A stretch of DNA of 42,313 nucleotides, from NCBI GenBank assembly GCA_022072095.1, contig JAJVIJ010000017.1:11586-53898 (forward strand), given 5' to 3'. The notes below the pieces were generated by a model. The model had not been told where the DNA came from. It saw only the letters and a program-made list of their open reading frames with translations, and did no database searches. Positions 28,885 to 37,985 of this stretch are shown here, one piece after another; position 1 is the stretch's first letter; every line of letters begins with the position of its first letter. The translations under genes and the position numbers were made by a program. This DNA is from Rhodocyclaceae bacterium. GTDB lineage: Bacteria; Pseudomonadota; Gammaproteobacteria; Burkholderiales; Rhodocyclaceae.

Positions 28885-28961
28885 TGGGGAGTCGCCAAGC
28901 TGGTTAAGGCACCGGATTTTGATTCCGGCATGCGAAGGTTCGAATCCTTCCTCCCCAGCCA
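28885..28961 (+). tRNA. tRNA-Gln (TTG anticodon)
   Basis: A 77-nt cloverleaf with encoded CCA. The acceptor TGGGGAG pairs with CTCCCCA, the discriminator is G, the anticodon arm CCGGA-TTTTGAT-TCCGG gives anticodon TTG at 28919-28921, and the T arm is GAAGG-TTCGAAT-CCTTC. The U1-A72 pair is a glutamine identity feature. It lies between ispE and prs, its usual place in this gene block. Confidence 0.97.
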
Positions 28962-29078
28962 AATCGATCGACCGGGTTGGCGGGCGTCGCCAGCCGACCC
29001 GGTCGTAGCGTAGTCACCACTAGCCGGCACGCCCCCCCTCTGGAGGGTCGTCGCGGCCACGCGCCTCGTGGGCGCTAT

Positions 29079-29106
29079 TTCAAATTGGTGACATTGACGC
29101 TAGAAT
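29079..29106 (+). promoter_or_regulatory. Candidate promoter for prs
   Basis: TTCAAA at 29079-29084 and TAGAAT at 29101-29106, spaced 16 bases, resemble -35 and -10 hexamers (4/6 and 5/6). Transcription from here would give a leader of about 180 nt before prs. A long prs leader is also known in E. coli. Confidence 0.45.
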
Positions 29107-29112
29107 GCGCGC

Positions 29113-29265
29113 CCTTTGCGGCAGATTTTTGCCGCGTGTGAACTGAACCGACGGGTATTAGGCCCGTGCACGGGACGGTTCGAGTCGGAATCCGAATCCG
29201 AGTCCTTTTTCCATTCGATGACGGTCAGGCCGACTCCGATTCCAGGGCCGATCGGCGGGGTTTTT
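29113..29265 (+). promoter_or_regulatory. Structured prs leader with mutually exclusive hairpins
   Basis: The leader holds several inverted repeats: GCGGCA/TGCCGC (29118-29135); CCCGT at 29163-29167, which can pair with ACGGG at 29151-29155 or with ACGGG at 29170-29174; and GAGTCGG/CCGACTC (29182-29188 with 29230-29236). A GCCGATCGGC palindrome near 29248 is followed by GGGGTTTTT, resembling a weak terminator before the ATG. The overlap of partners is what an attenuator would look like. No known riboswitch class is recognised. The rest of the 329-base gap shows nothing else. Confidence 0.35.
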
Positions 29266-29290
29266 AGCGATTTTCACAGGCGGGTGCCGT

Positions 29291-30241
29291 ATGGGCTACG
29301 ACAGCATGATGGTGTTCACCGGCAACGCCAATCCCAAGCTTGCCGCGGACGTCGTAAAGAGGCTGAACATTTCGCTGGGGCGTGCCGTGGTCGGACGCTT
29401 TTCGGATGGCGAAGTCAATGTCGAAATCCTGGAAAACGTGCGCGGCAAGGACTGCTTCGTATTGCAGTCGACCTGTGCGCCGACCAACGACAATCTGATG
29501 GAATTGGCGATCATGGTGGATGCGTTGAAGCGCGCATCGGCCGGTCGCATCACCGCCGCGATCCCCTATTTCGGTTACTCCAGACAGGACCGCAGACCGC
29601 GTTCGGCGCGCGTGCCGATCACCGCCAAGGTGGTGGCCAACATGCTCCAGGCGGTGGGCGTGCAGCGCCTGCTGACCGTCGACCTGCATGCCGATCAAAT
29701 CCAGGGGTTTTTCGATATTCCGGTGGACAATGTCTATGCCACGCCCATCCTCCTCGGAGACATCTGGAAGCAGCAGTACGACAATCTGATGGTGGTATCA
29801 CCGGATGTCGGAGGTGTCGTGCGCGCGCGCGCGCTGGCCAAGCGGATCGAGTCGGATCTGGCGATCATCGACAAGCGCCGCCCACGCGCCAATGTCGCCG
29901 AAGTCATGAACATCATCGGCGATGTCGAGGGGCGACATTGCATCATCATGGACGATATCGTCGACACGGCCGGCACGCTGTGCAAGGCCGCGCAGGCGCT
30001 GAAGGAAAATGGAGCCCAGCGGGTGATCGCCTATTGCACGCATGCGGTGCTCTCCGGTACGGCCGTCGCGCGCATTGCCGAGTCCGAGCTGGACGAGCTG
30101 GTCGTCACCGATACCATCCCGTTGCGCGAGGAGGCACGTACGACCGCGCGCATACGCCAGATCTCGATTGCCGAGCTGCTTGCCGAGACCTTGTTGCGCA
30201 TCAGTAACGAGGAGTCCGTCAGTTCCCTGTTTGTCGAATGA
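29291..30241 (+). CDS. prs: Ribose-phosphate pyrophosphokinase (PRPP synthase)
   Basis: A 316-residue cytoplasmic enzyme making PRPP from ribose 5-phosphate and ATP for nucleotide, histidine and tryptophan synthesis. Features are the N-terminal [13 protein letters not shown], the ATP-binding [17 protein letters not shown] flexible loop, [17 protein letters not shown], and the PRPP-binding loop [14 protein letters not shown]. Length matches E. coli Prs. The start is ATG at 29291; the MM at 29306 is an alternative. rplY follows 45 bases downstream. The long leader suggests post-initiation control. Confidence 0.98.
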   Translation: MGYDSMMVFTGNANPKLAADVVKRLNISLGRAVVGRFSDGEVNVEILENVRGKDCFVLQSTCAPTNDNLMELAIMVDALKRASAGRITAAIPYFGYSRQDRRPRSARVPITAKVVANMLQAVGVQRLLTVDLHADQIQGFFDIPVDNVYATPILLGDIWKQQYDNLMVVSPDVGGVVRARALAKRIESDLAIIDKRRPRANVAEVMNIIGDVEGRHCIIMDDIVDTAGTLCKAAQALKENGAQRVIAYCTHAVLSGTAVARIAESELDELVVTDTIPLREEARTTARIRQISIAELLAETLLRISNEESVSSLFVE

Positions 30242-30286
30242 TTTGTCACTGCCGCCTGGTCGCGGGCGGCTCATTTCGGAGCCATC

Positions 30287-30892
30287 ATGAAAATCGAAAT
30301 CAACGCCAGCAAGCGTACTGTGCAGGGAAGGAGTGCGAGCCGCCGCCTGCGTCGCGCGGAGCGCGTACCCGCCATCGTCTATGGGGGAGCGGCCCAGCCG
30401 CAGGCCCTCGAACTCGATCACAACAGCATCTATCACCAACTCCGCATCGAGGCGATGCACTCGTCGGTGCTGACCCTCAACATCGAGGGTACGCGCGAAT
30501 CGGTGCTGCTGCGCGACGTGCAGATGCACCCGTACAAGCCGCGCGTGCTCCATGTCGATTTTCAGCGTGTCGACGCGAGCCACAGGTTGCACCAGAAGGT
30601 GCCCCTGCATTTCATCAATCAGGACGTCGCGCCGGGCGTCAAGCTTGCACATGGCATGGTCAGTCATGCGCTCACCGAACTCGACGTCCGCTGCCTGCCG
30701 GATGCGCTTCCTGAATTTGTCGAAGTCGATCTGAAGGATCTCGGTGCCGGGCAGGCGATCCATGTGTCGCAGCTCAATCTGCCGCCGGGTGTCGAGCCGG
30801 TCATCCACAAGGGCGAAGACCCGGTGGTCGTGTCAATCCTGGCTCCCCGTGGCCAAGCGGCCGGCGAAGAGGCGGCGGGCGAAGCCAGCTGA
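30287..30892 (+). CDS. rplY: 50S ribosomal protein L25 (Ctc family, long form)
   Basis: A 201-residue 5S-rRNA-binding ribosomal protein. The N-terminal RNA-binding part has [23 protein letters not shown] and RVPAIVYGG, followed by [15 protein letters not shown]. The extra C-terminal beta domain ([15 protein letters not shown], then [17 protein letters not shown]) marks the long Ctc-type L25. The tail is acidic and Ala-rich. The start at 30287 lies 45 bases after prs. The order prs-rplY-pth is widespread in proteobacteria. Confidence 0.96.
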   Translation: MKIEINASKRTVQGRSASRRLRRAERVPAIVYGGAAQPQALELDHNSIYHQLRIEAMHSSVLTLNIEGTRESVLLRDVQMHPYKPRVLHVDFQRVDASHRLHQKVPLHFINQDVAPGVKLAHGMVSHALTELDVRCLPDALPEFVEVDLKDLGAGQAIHVSQLNLPPGVEPVIHKGEDPVVVSILAPRGQAAGEEAAGEAS

Positions 30893-30912
30893 GCCAGCAG
30901 GGGTCCGACGAA

Positions 30913-31512
30913 TTGGCGTTGCCCGCAACGTTGCGGGGCTCGGGCCCTCGGCTCATCGTCGGCCTGGGCAATCCCGGCCCGAACTATGCGCGCACACGTC
31001 ATAACGTCGGCTTCTGGTTCATCGACCGTCTGGCGGGGCGTCTGGGCGTGACGCTGAAAACAGAGTCGCGTTTTCGCGGCGCGGCCGGTCGTCATGGCGA
31101 CTGCTGGCTGCTCAGGCCTGAAACCTTCATGAACCACTCGGGGCAGTCGGTTTCCGCGCTGATGCGCTTCTTCCGCTTGCCCACGGAGTCGCTGTTCGTG
31201 GTGCATGACGAGCTCGATCTGCCGCCGGGCCAGATGCGTCTGCGTTTTGGCGGCGGGCTGGCCGGGCACAATGGCCTCAAGGACATTGCCGCGCATCTCG
31301 GAAGCTTCGATTTTTGGCGACTGCGTGTCGGCATCGGCCATCCCGGCGACCGGGCCGCTGTCGCCGATTTCGTTCTCCGGCTGCCATCGGCCGACGAGAC
31401 CGCGGCCATCGATCAGGCGCTCGAACGCGCGCTCGACGCGTGGCCCGAGATCGCGCGCGGGGACTATGCCGAAGCCATGGCACGGACCAACGCCCGTCCA
31501 TCTCGTCAATGA
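30913..31512 (+). CDS. pth: Peptidyl-tRNA hydrolase
   Basis: A 199-residue enzyme that releases peptides from stalled peptidyl-tRNA. [22 protein letters not shown] contains the catalytic His of the RHNVGF motif, [11 protein letters not shown] and HDELDLPPG supply the other active-site residues (Asn and Asp), and [12 protein letters not shown] is the substrate-binding segment. The start appears to be TTG at 30913; TTGs at 30919 and 30931 are alternatives. A perfect 16-base palindrome at 30922-30937 lies over the first codons. Unlike many relatives, ychF does not follow; a terminator, a tRNA and an intron do. Confidence 0.96.
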   Translation: MALPATLRGSGPRLIVGLGNPGPNYARTRHNVGFWFIDRLAGRLGVTLKTESRFRGAAGRHGDCWLLRPETFMNHSGQSVSALMRFFRLPTESLFVVHDELDLPPGQMRLRFGGGLAGHNGLKDIAAHLGSFDFWRLRVGIGHPGDRAAVADFVLRLPSADETAAIDQALERALDAWPEIARGDYAEAMARTNARPSRQ

Positions 31513-31518
31513 TATAGT

Positions 31519-31558
31519 GGTCCCCCGCTGCCAGTGAGGCGGGTGACCGATGCTTTTT
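31519..31558 (+). terminator. Rho-independent terminator after pth
   Basis: A 10-bp stem with one mismatch (GGTCCCCCGC at 31519-31528 with GCGGGTGACC at 31539-31548) and a 10-base loop begins 6 bases after the pth stop. It is followed a few bases later by TTTTT. It would end the prs-rplY-pth transcript. Confidence 0.55.
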
Positions 31559-31565
31559 GGCCAAA

Positions 31566-31624
31566 TCGATAAGCCATATGTCTGCATCGACGATGCCTAT
31601 CGATGGCTTGTCGAGATAGGCATC
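31566..31624. repeat. Interleaved inverted repeats upstream of the CAT tRNA
   Basis: Two inverted repeats interlock. TCGATAAGCCAT (31566-31577) matches ATGGCTTGTCGA (31603-31614) with one G-T. GATGCCTATC (31592-31601) matches GATAGGCATC (31615-31624) perfectly. Order A-B-A'-B' allows a pseudoknot or two exclusive hairpins. The role is unknown. The whole 60-base element ends 7 bases before the tRNA. Confidence 0.55.
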
Positions 31625-31631
31625 CAGTTTA

Positions 31632-31710
31632 GGGCCTCTAGCTCATGCCTGGTTAGAGCAGCGGGCTCATAACCCGTTGGTGCTGGGTTCGACTCCCAGG
31701 GGGCCCACCA
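31632..31710 (+). tRNA. tRNA with CAT anticodon, probably tRNA-Ile2 (lysidine type)
   Basis: A cloverleaf with encoded CCA: acceptor GGGCCTC with GGGGCCC, anticodon arm GCGGG-CTCATAA-CCCGT, T arm CTGGG-TTCGACT-CCCAG, discriminator A. The CAT anticodon fits elongator Met or Ile2 (after TilS modification). C4-G69 and C5-G68 in the acceptor are TilS recognition pairs of tRNA-Ile2 and differ from the U4-A69/A5-U68 of E. coli elongator tRNA-Met, so Ile2 is preferred. The D loop (ATGCCTGGTTA, 11 nt) is longer than usual and puts T after A14. Confidence 0.9.
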
Positions 31711-31716
31711 AAATTC

Positions 31717-31751
31717 AGCGCCCAACTGTTCTCGGTTGGGCGCTTTCATTT
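31717..31751 (+). terminator. Terminator of the tRNA gene and 5' exon of the group II intron
   Basis: A perfect 10-bp stem AGCGCCCAAC (31717-31726) with GTTGGGCGCT (31735-31744) and an 8-base loop, followed by TTTCATTT at 31744-31751. It is a classic intrinsic terminator just after the tRNA. Class C group II introns insert directly after such hairpins, and one begins at the next base. Confidence 0.8.
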
Positions 31752-32198
31752 GTGCGCCCAGTATGGGCGCACACCTGCGGGTGCAAGTCCCGCTGCCAGC
31801 TGGTCACAGCGAGCAAAGTGAAGCGCAACTGCGCAAGGGCGACGGCATTGTCGGAGTGAGAAGTCAGCAGAGGCCGTAGGGTGAATCTACGCGTGATCTT
31901 GCCAGTGACGAAGCCTGCGGCCCGCCCAGTGAACACCCGGACACAGGCTTGGCAAAACCCAAGGCAAGCGCAGCCGGGGGGGACGTGTTCGACATCTGGC
32001 AAGCCATCCAAATGTTGCGCCACCGCCGGTGGCGCAACAGGGGCATGCTGCTCGACCGCGTGCCGACCATCGCGTACTTCGATCGGCTCGGGTTGACAAG
32101 ACTGTCCTGCCTCGAGCTCTCGAACCGCCCGGTGCGGACCCGCTTGCCGGGCGTGTGGCAAGGGGCGGCTGCGACCATCCCGGTCCGCCTATGCCGAT
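31752..32198 (+). mobile_element. ORF-less class C group II intron (447 nt), apparently with both ends
   Basis: It starts GTGCGCCCA and folds at once into a 9-bp hairpin (31752-31772), followed by GCGGG-TGCAAGT-CCCGC, the GTGCAAGTC signature of bacterial group II introns. A hairpin CGTAG-GGTGAAT-CTACG (31875-31891) exposes a loop whose GGGTGAA (31879-31885) pairs with TTCATTT (31745-31751) at the end of the 5' exon, as EBS1-IBS1 should. A domain V-like hairpin begins near 32114 (GAACCGCCCGGTGCGGACCCGC, then GCCGGGCG). A domain VI stem GGCGG/CCGCC follows, with a candidate branch-point A at 32191, and the 3' end is CCGAT. No reverse transcriptase ORF is present; a hairpin at 32014-32038 may stand in domain IV. 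The length fits a class C ribozyme. Splicing would need maturase in trans or self-splicing. Confidence 0.72.
32014..32038. repeat. Perfect 11-bp hairpin inside the intron
   Basis: GTTGCGCCACC (32014-32024) and GGTGGCGCAAC (32028-32038) form a perfect stem with a 3-base loop. It lies where an intron-encoded protein would be in domain IV and may be the capped remnant of that domain. Confidence 0.5.
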
Positions 32199-32239
32199 GC
32201 TCGAGCCGCCCTCTTTACAGGGAACTGTCCGACGGACCC

Positions 32240-32689
32240 TCAGCCCTGCTTGAGTACACTGCCGGCGGTGTCGCTGACCGTGACCGCGACCGGAATGCCG
32301 TGGCGGATGCTCTGGGTCACGGTACAGAACTCCTCGAATTGCCCGAGGATGCGGTCCAGATGCTGGATGTCGGCAGCGGGCCGCCCGAGCGTCAGATGCA
32401 CGGTGATGCCCGACACGCGCAACCGGTTTTGCTCGTTCCTGCCGATTTCGCATCGCGCCTCGGCTCGTATCTCACCTGCGTCCTGCTTGAACTTGCTCAC
32501 GGCAAACAGCAGACTCGCCGACAGACAGTTGGCGGCCGCGGCGGCGAGCAGTTGGTTCGGCGTCGGCCCCTCCCCCTTGCCCAGCGGCGGTGGCTCATCC
32601 ACCAGCAAGCCGGGCAGTTCCGGCGAAAACGACACCAGAAACTGGAAACCCTGTTGCCGCGTCAGCGTCAATGAAAAGGTATCGTTCAT
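32240..32689 (-). CDS. OsmC/Ohr-family peroxide-reducing protein
   Basis: A 149-residue cytoplasmic protein. The two family cysteines are present: Cys55 in AANCLSASLLF and Cys122 in EEFCTVTQSIRHGIPV, which form the thiol pair that reduces hydroperoxides in OsmC/Ohr proteins. The substrate is probably an organic or fatty acid hydroperoxide, by family, but YhfA-like members exist with less clear roles. The start is ATG at 32689; a longer open frame to 33112 runs into the next gene and is ignored. Between its stop and the intron there are 41 bases. Confidence 0.87.
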   Translation of the reverse strand: MNDTFSLTLTRQQGFQFLVSFSPELPGLLVDEPPPLGKGEGPTPNQLLAAAAANCLSASLLFAVSKFKQDAGEIRAEARCEIGRNEQNRLRVSGITVHLTLGRPAADIQHLDRILGQFEEFCTVTQSIRHGIPVAVTVSDTAGSVLKQG

Positions 32690-32696
32690 GATCGGC

Positions 32697-33137
32697 TCAC
32701 TGTTTTGGCGCGGCCGAGGGCGCCGAAGCGGGGGGTGCAGCAGGTTTCGCCGGTGGAGCGGACGGAATGGAGCCGATCTGCGCGCGCATGCAGGCCCGCA
32801 TCTCGGGTCCGGGCGCTTTGTCGCGGCAAACCTCATGCGCTTTCTGCATGACGGCGCAGCGCTCGGGGTGGAGCGCCTTGCTACAGTCCTTGGCGGGCGT
32901 GTGCGTACGCACGCATTCCCGCCGCTCGCCCCGCGACAGCCCCGAACAGGCTTCGCGCACGGCCGCCATCGCCTCGCAGCGCGCCGGATCGCGCGCACGC
33001 TGACAGTCCGCGCCGGGGCCGGGTCGGGCAGCCGGTCCGCCCTGGGCATTCGCCACCTGAGCACCCACCAGCGCGAGCAGTGTGCAGGCGGACAACAAGA
33101 CCGACCGAACAAATGATTGCGATCGAATTATTAGCAT
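32697..33137 (-). CDS. Exported small protein with duplicated four-cysteine repeat (unknown function)
   Basis: A 146-residue protein with a clear signal peptide (hydrophobic VLLSACTLLALVGAQVANA, cleaved near residue 31). The mature part holds two copies of a repeat of about 38 residues: DC, then RDPARCEAM, then a second Cys pair ending RRECVRTHTP, and DC, then HPERCAVM, ending RACMRAQIG. Each copy has four Cys. The spacing suggests disulfide-linked helical hairpins or metal binding in the periplasm. The C-terminal 30 residues are Pro/Ala/Ser-rich and probably disordered. The start is ATG at 33137. It is 7 bases from osmC and may be cotranscribed with it. I do not recognise the family. Confidence 0.8.
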   Translation of the reverse strand: MLIIRSQSFVRSVLLSACTLLALVGAQVANAQGGPAARPGPGADCQRARDPARCEAMAAVREACSGLSRGERRECVRTHTPAKDCSKALHPERCAVMQKAHEVCRDKAPGPEMRACMRAQIGSIPSAPPAKPAAPPASAPSAAPKQ

Positions 33138-33238
33138 GGAGGCGCCTTCGCACGAAATGAAAACGTTATGATGCTATCCGCAGGTGCTTGGTTCCTCCCT
33201 TGACTTTCGACAACATTCCGGCTTCTCGCCCACCGGAC

Positions 33239-35074
33239 ATGAACGACCCGCACCCGACCAAGACCGTTCCGAATCAACCCGGCCTGCCGTCGCCCGAAAA
33301 TCACGCACTCAAACTCGCCGACGTTCTTAAGGGCCTGGTTGCCGACGGTCTGGTGCGGGCGGACGCGGCGAAGCAGTTTCACCATGACCACCGCTACTGG
33401 CGCGGAAGCCAGCACCCGCTGGCTTTGCTGGCGGGCCAGAAATGGAAATCGGCGCGCCCGCCGCACCGAATGCTGGACCTGGACCTGCTCACCGAATGGC
33501 TCGCAGGGCGCGTCGGCATGGAGTATTTCCGCATCGACCCGCTCAAGATCGACCTCGCCGCCGTCACCGAGGTCATGTCCAGCGCCTATGCGACGCGCTT
33601 CAACATCCTGCCGGTGCAGGTGACACCGGATGCGGTGACGGTGGCCACCGCGCAGCCGCATCTGCGCGAATGGGAGAGCGAGCTCACCGCGATCCTGCGC
33701 AAGCCGATCCGCTGCGTGCTCGCCAATCCCGAGCACATCGACCGCTATCTGGTCGAGTTCTACAAGCTCGCCAAGTCGGTCAAATCCGCAATGCAGCGCG
33801 GCGATGTGGCCTCGGCCGGGATTTCGAATTTCGAGCAGCTGGTCGAACTCGGGCGCAGCCAGCGCAACCTGGACGCCAACGACCAGCACATCGTCACCAT
33901 CGTCGACTGGCTGTGGCAATACGCGTTCGAGCAGCGCGCATCGGACATACACATCGAGCCGCGACGCGAGCTGGGCATCGTGCGCTTCCGCATCGATGGC
34001 GTGCTGCATCAGGTCTATCAGATCCCAATGCCGGTGCTCGCCGCGATGACCAGCCGCATCAAGATCCTCGGCCGCATGGACGTGGTCGAAAAGCGTCGGC
34101 CGCAGGACGGTCGCATCAAGACACGTACGCCCGCGGGCCAGGAAGTGGAGCTGCGGCTGTCGACCTTGCCCACGGCCTTCGGCGAAAAACTGGTGATGCG
34201 CATCTTCGATCCGGACGTGCTGGTGCGCGATTTCAGCGAGCTCGGCTTTTCTGACGAGGACCGCCAGCGCTGGGAGGCGCTGACGCGGTCGCCACATGGA
34301 ATCGTGCTCGTGACCGGGCCGACCGGTTCGGGCAAGACGACGACGCTGTATTCCACCCTGCGCCGGCTGGCGACACCGGAAGTCAACGTGTGCACGGTCG
34401 AGGACCCGATTGAAATGATCGAGCCCGCCTTCAATCAGATGCAGGTCCAGCATGGCATCGACCTGGGTTTCGCCGACGGCATCCGCGCGCTCATGCGCCA
34501 GGACCCGGACATCATCATGGTGGGCGAGGTCCGCGACCTGGAAACTGCGGAAATGGCCATACAGGCCGCGCTCACCGGGCATCTGGTGCTGACCACGCTG
34601 CATACCAACGACGCCCCCTCGGCGCTCACGCGGCTGCTCGATCTGGGCGTGCCACCCTACCTCCTCAACGCCACGGTCCTCGGCGTGATGGCGCAGCGCC
34701 TGGTGCGCACGCTCTGTCCGCACTGCAAGTCTGCGAAGGCGCAGGACGCCGAAGACGAGAAGGCCTGGCAGGCGCTCGTCGCACCGTGGAAGTCGGCGGC
34801 ACCGTCCCGCTTTTATCAGCCAGCGGGCTGCCTGGAGTGCCGCATGACCGGCTACATCGGGCGCATCGGCATCTATGAAATCCTGGCTCTCGATGTCGAG
34901 CTGCGGCGGCTGCTTGGGGCCACGCCCGATCTGGCGGTCTTGCGCAAGCAGGCGCTACAGGGCGGTATGCGTCCGCTGCGCCTGAGCGGCGCGCTCAAGG
35001 TGGCCCAGGGCATCACGACGATGGCGGAAGTCATGCAGGTCGCGCCGCCTGCCGCAGGTCCCGAGGGCCGCTGA
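33239..35074 (+). CDS. GspE/PilB-type secretion ATPase (orphan)
   Basis: A 611-residue hexameric assembly ATPase of the type II secretion/type IV pilus family. The N-terminal part (about residues 30-170) contains the GSPII_E N domain. The ATPase core has Walker A GPTGSGKTTT near residue 360, the Asp box VCTVEDPIE, Walker B IIMVGEVRD and the His box LTTLHTNDA. A tetracysteine zinc motif (CPHC, then CLEC) follows Walker B, as in GspE and PilB. The start is ambiguous: ATG at 33239 is used, while TTGs at 33188 and 33200 would add residues. No other pilus or secretion gene is in the window, so its machine is unknown. A TATGAT at 33167-33172 may be its -10 box. Confidence 0.9.
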   Translation: MNDPHPTKTVPNQPGLPSPENHALKLADVLKGLVADGLVRADAAKQFHHDHRYWRGSQHPLALLAGQKWKSARPPHRMLDLDLLTEWLAGRVGMEYFRIDPLKIDLAAVTEVMSSAYATRFNILPVQVTPDAVTVATAQPHLREWESELTAILRKPIRCVLANPEHIDRYLVEFYKLAKSVKSAMQRGDVASAGISNFEQLVELGRSQRNLDANDQHIVTIVDWLWQYAFEQRASDIHIEPRRELGIVRFRIDGVLHQVYQIPMPVLAAMTSRIKILGRMDVVEKRRPQDGRIKTRTPAGQEVELRLSTLPTAFGEKLVMRIFDPDVLVRDFSELGFSDEDRQRWEALTRSPHGIVLVTGPTGSGKTTTLYSTLRRLATPEVNVCTVEDPIEMIEPAFNQMQVQHGIDLGFADGIRALMRQDPDIIMVGEVRDLETAEMAIQAALTGHLVLTTLHTNDAPSALTRLLDLGVPPYLLNATVLGVMAQRLVRTLCPHCKSAKAQDAEDEKAWQALVAPWKSAAPSRFYQPAGCLECRMTGYIGRIGIYEILALDVELRRLLGATPDLAVLRKQALQGGMRPLRLSGALKVAQGITTMAEVMQVAPPAAGPEGR

Positions 35075-35171
35075 GCTCGAGCGTTCCGGGCAGCCGTCCG
35101 GCAGTGACCACAAGGGCGGTCCGGACACGGCCATGGCGTACATGAGCCCTACGGAAACCTTGCCGGAAGGC

Positions 35172-35200
35172 TTGAATACGTCAGCTGGCAAGCGTATATA
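35172..35200 (+). promoter_or_regulatory. Promoter for queA-tgt
   Basis: TTGAAT (35172-35177) and TATATA (35195-35200) are separated by exactly 17 bases, a good -35/-10 pair (4/6 and 5/6 matches). It is 55 bases upstream of the queA start in the 180-base gap after the ATPase gene. Confidence 0.6.
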
Positions 35201-35254
35201 ACGGTGCCTCCCCGGACTTGAAGCCCGCCGGCCTCATGCCATCCGAAAGCGCCC

Positions 35255-37446
<2,192 letters not shown>

Positions 37447-37522
37447 GCCGCAGTCGCACACTGCGGTCGAACGCGGCCCGCGCACCGGTGTAGGCGATGC
37501 CATGGCTTTTTTCGCACGCGGC

Positions 37523-37552
37523 GGGAATAAATGTTCGGGGCCGGCTGTTTAC
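37523..37552 (+). promoter_or_regulatory. Candidate ECF-sigma promoter
   Basis: GGGAATAAATG at 37523-37533 and TGTTTAC near 37546-37552, 15 bases apart, resemble the GGAATAA/CGTTTA-type promoters of proteobacterial ECF sigma factors. It is 34 bases upstream of the start of the first gene in a cassette that contains such a sigma factor, so autoregulation is plausible. Confidence 0.4.
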
Positions 37553-37585
37553 GCAATGCCCACACAACCACGAAAGGATTTCCGC

Positions 37586-37966
37586 ATGAACATCAAGACC
37601 CGCCGCCACTTCGCTGCCGGCATGTTGGGGCTCGGCTTTGCACTCACCGGTTTCGCCGCGGAACCACCGGCCAAGATGGCCGAAGGACGCCTCGTCGGCA
37701 GCAATGGCATGACGCTGTATACCTTCGACAAGGATGCCGCGGGCAGCGGCAAGAGCGTCTGCAACGGTCCCTGTGCGGCCAACTGGCCGCCGCTGATGGC
37801 GCAAGCGGGCGACGCCGGCTCGGGCGAGTGGAGCGTCATCACGCGTGACGACGGTGGCCGGCAATGGGCCTACAAAGGCAAGCCCCTGTATTTCTGGGTG
37901 AAGGACCAGAAGCCCGGCGACACCACCGGCGACGGCGTGAACAACGCCTGGCGCGTGGCCAAGTAA
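37586..37966 (+). CDS. Exported COG4315-type repeat protein
   Basis: A 126-residue exported protein. The signal peptide (MNIKTRRHFAAGMLGLGFALTGFAA) is cleaved near residue 25; a twin Arg precedes the hydrophobic part, but it is not a full Tat motif. The mature part has the COG4315/secreted-lipoprotein_15 pattern, a GMTLYTFDKDAAGSGKSVCNGPCAANWPPL repeat and a second, weaker RQWAYKGKPLYFW copy. Two Cys lie in VCNGPCAANW. Function is not established; members often sit beside ECF sigma genes. The start is ATG at 37586 with GAAAGGA upstream. Confidence 0.88.
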   Translation: MNIKTRRHFAAGMLGLGFALTGFAAEPPAKMAEGRLVGSNGMTLYTFDKDAAGSGKSVCNGPCAANWPPLMAQAGDAGSGEWSVITRDDGGRQWAYKGKPLYFWVKDQKPGDTTGDGVNNAWRVAK

Positions 37967-37985
37967 GGGTCGCAGCGGACAGCGC

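Noticed and set aside
31949-32674. 241-codon ORF across the intron end and the osmC gene, first considered as an intron-encoded protein
   Set aside because: It has no reverse transcriptase, maturase or endonuclease motif, and two thirds of it is antisense to osmC.
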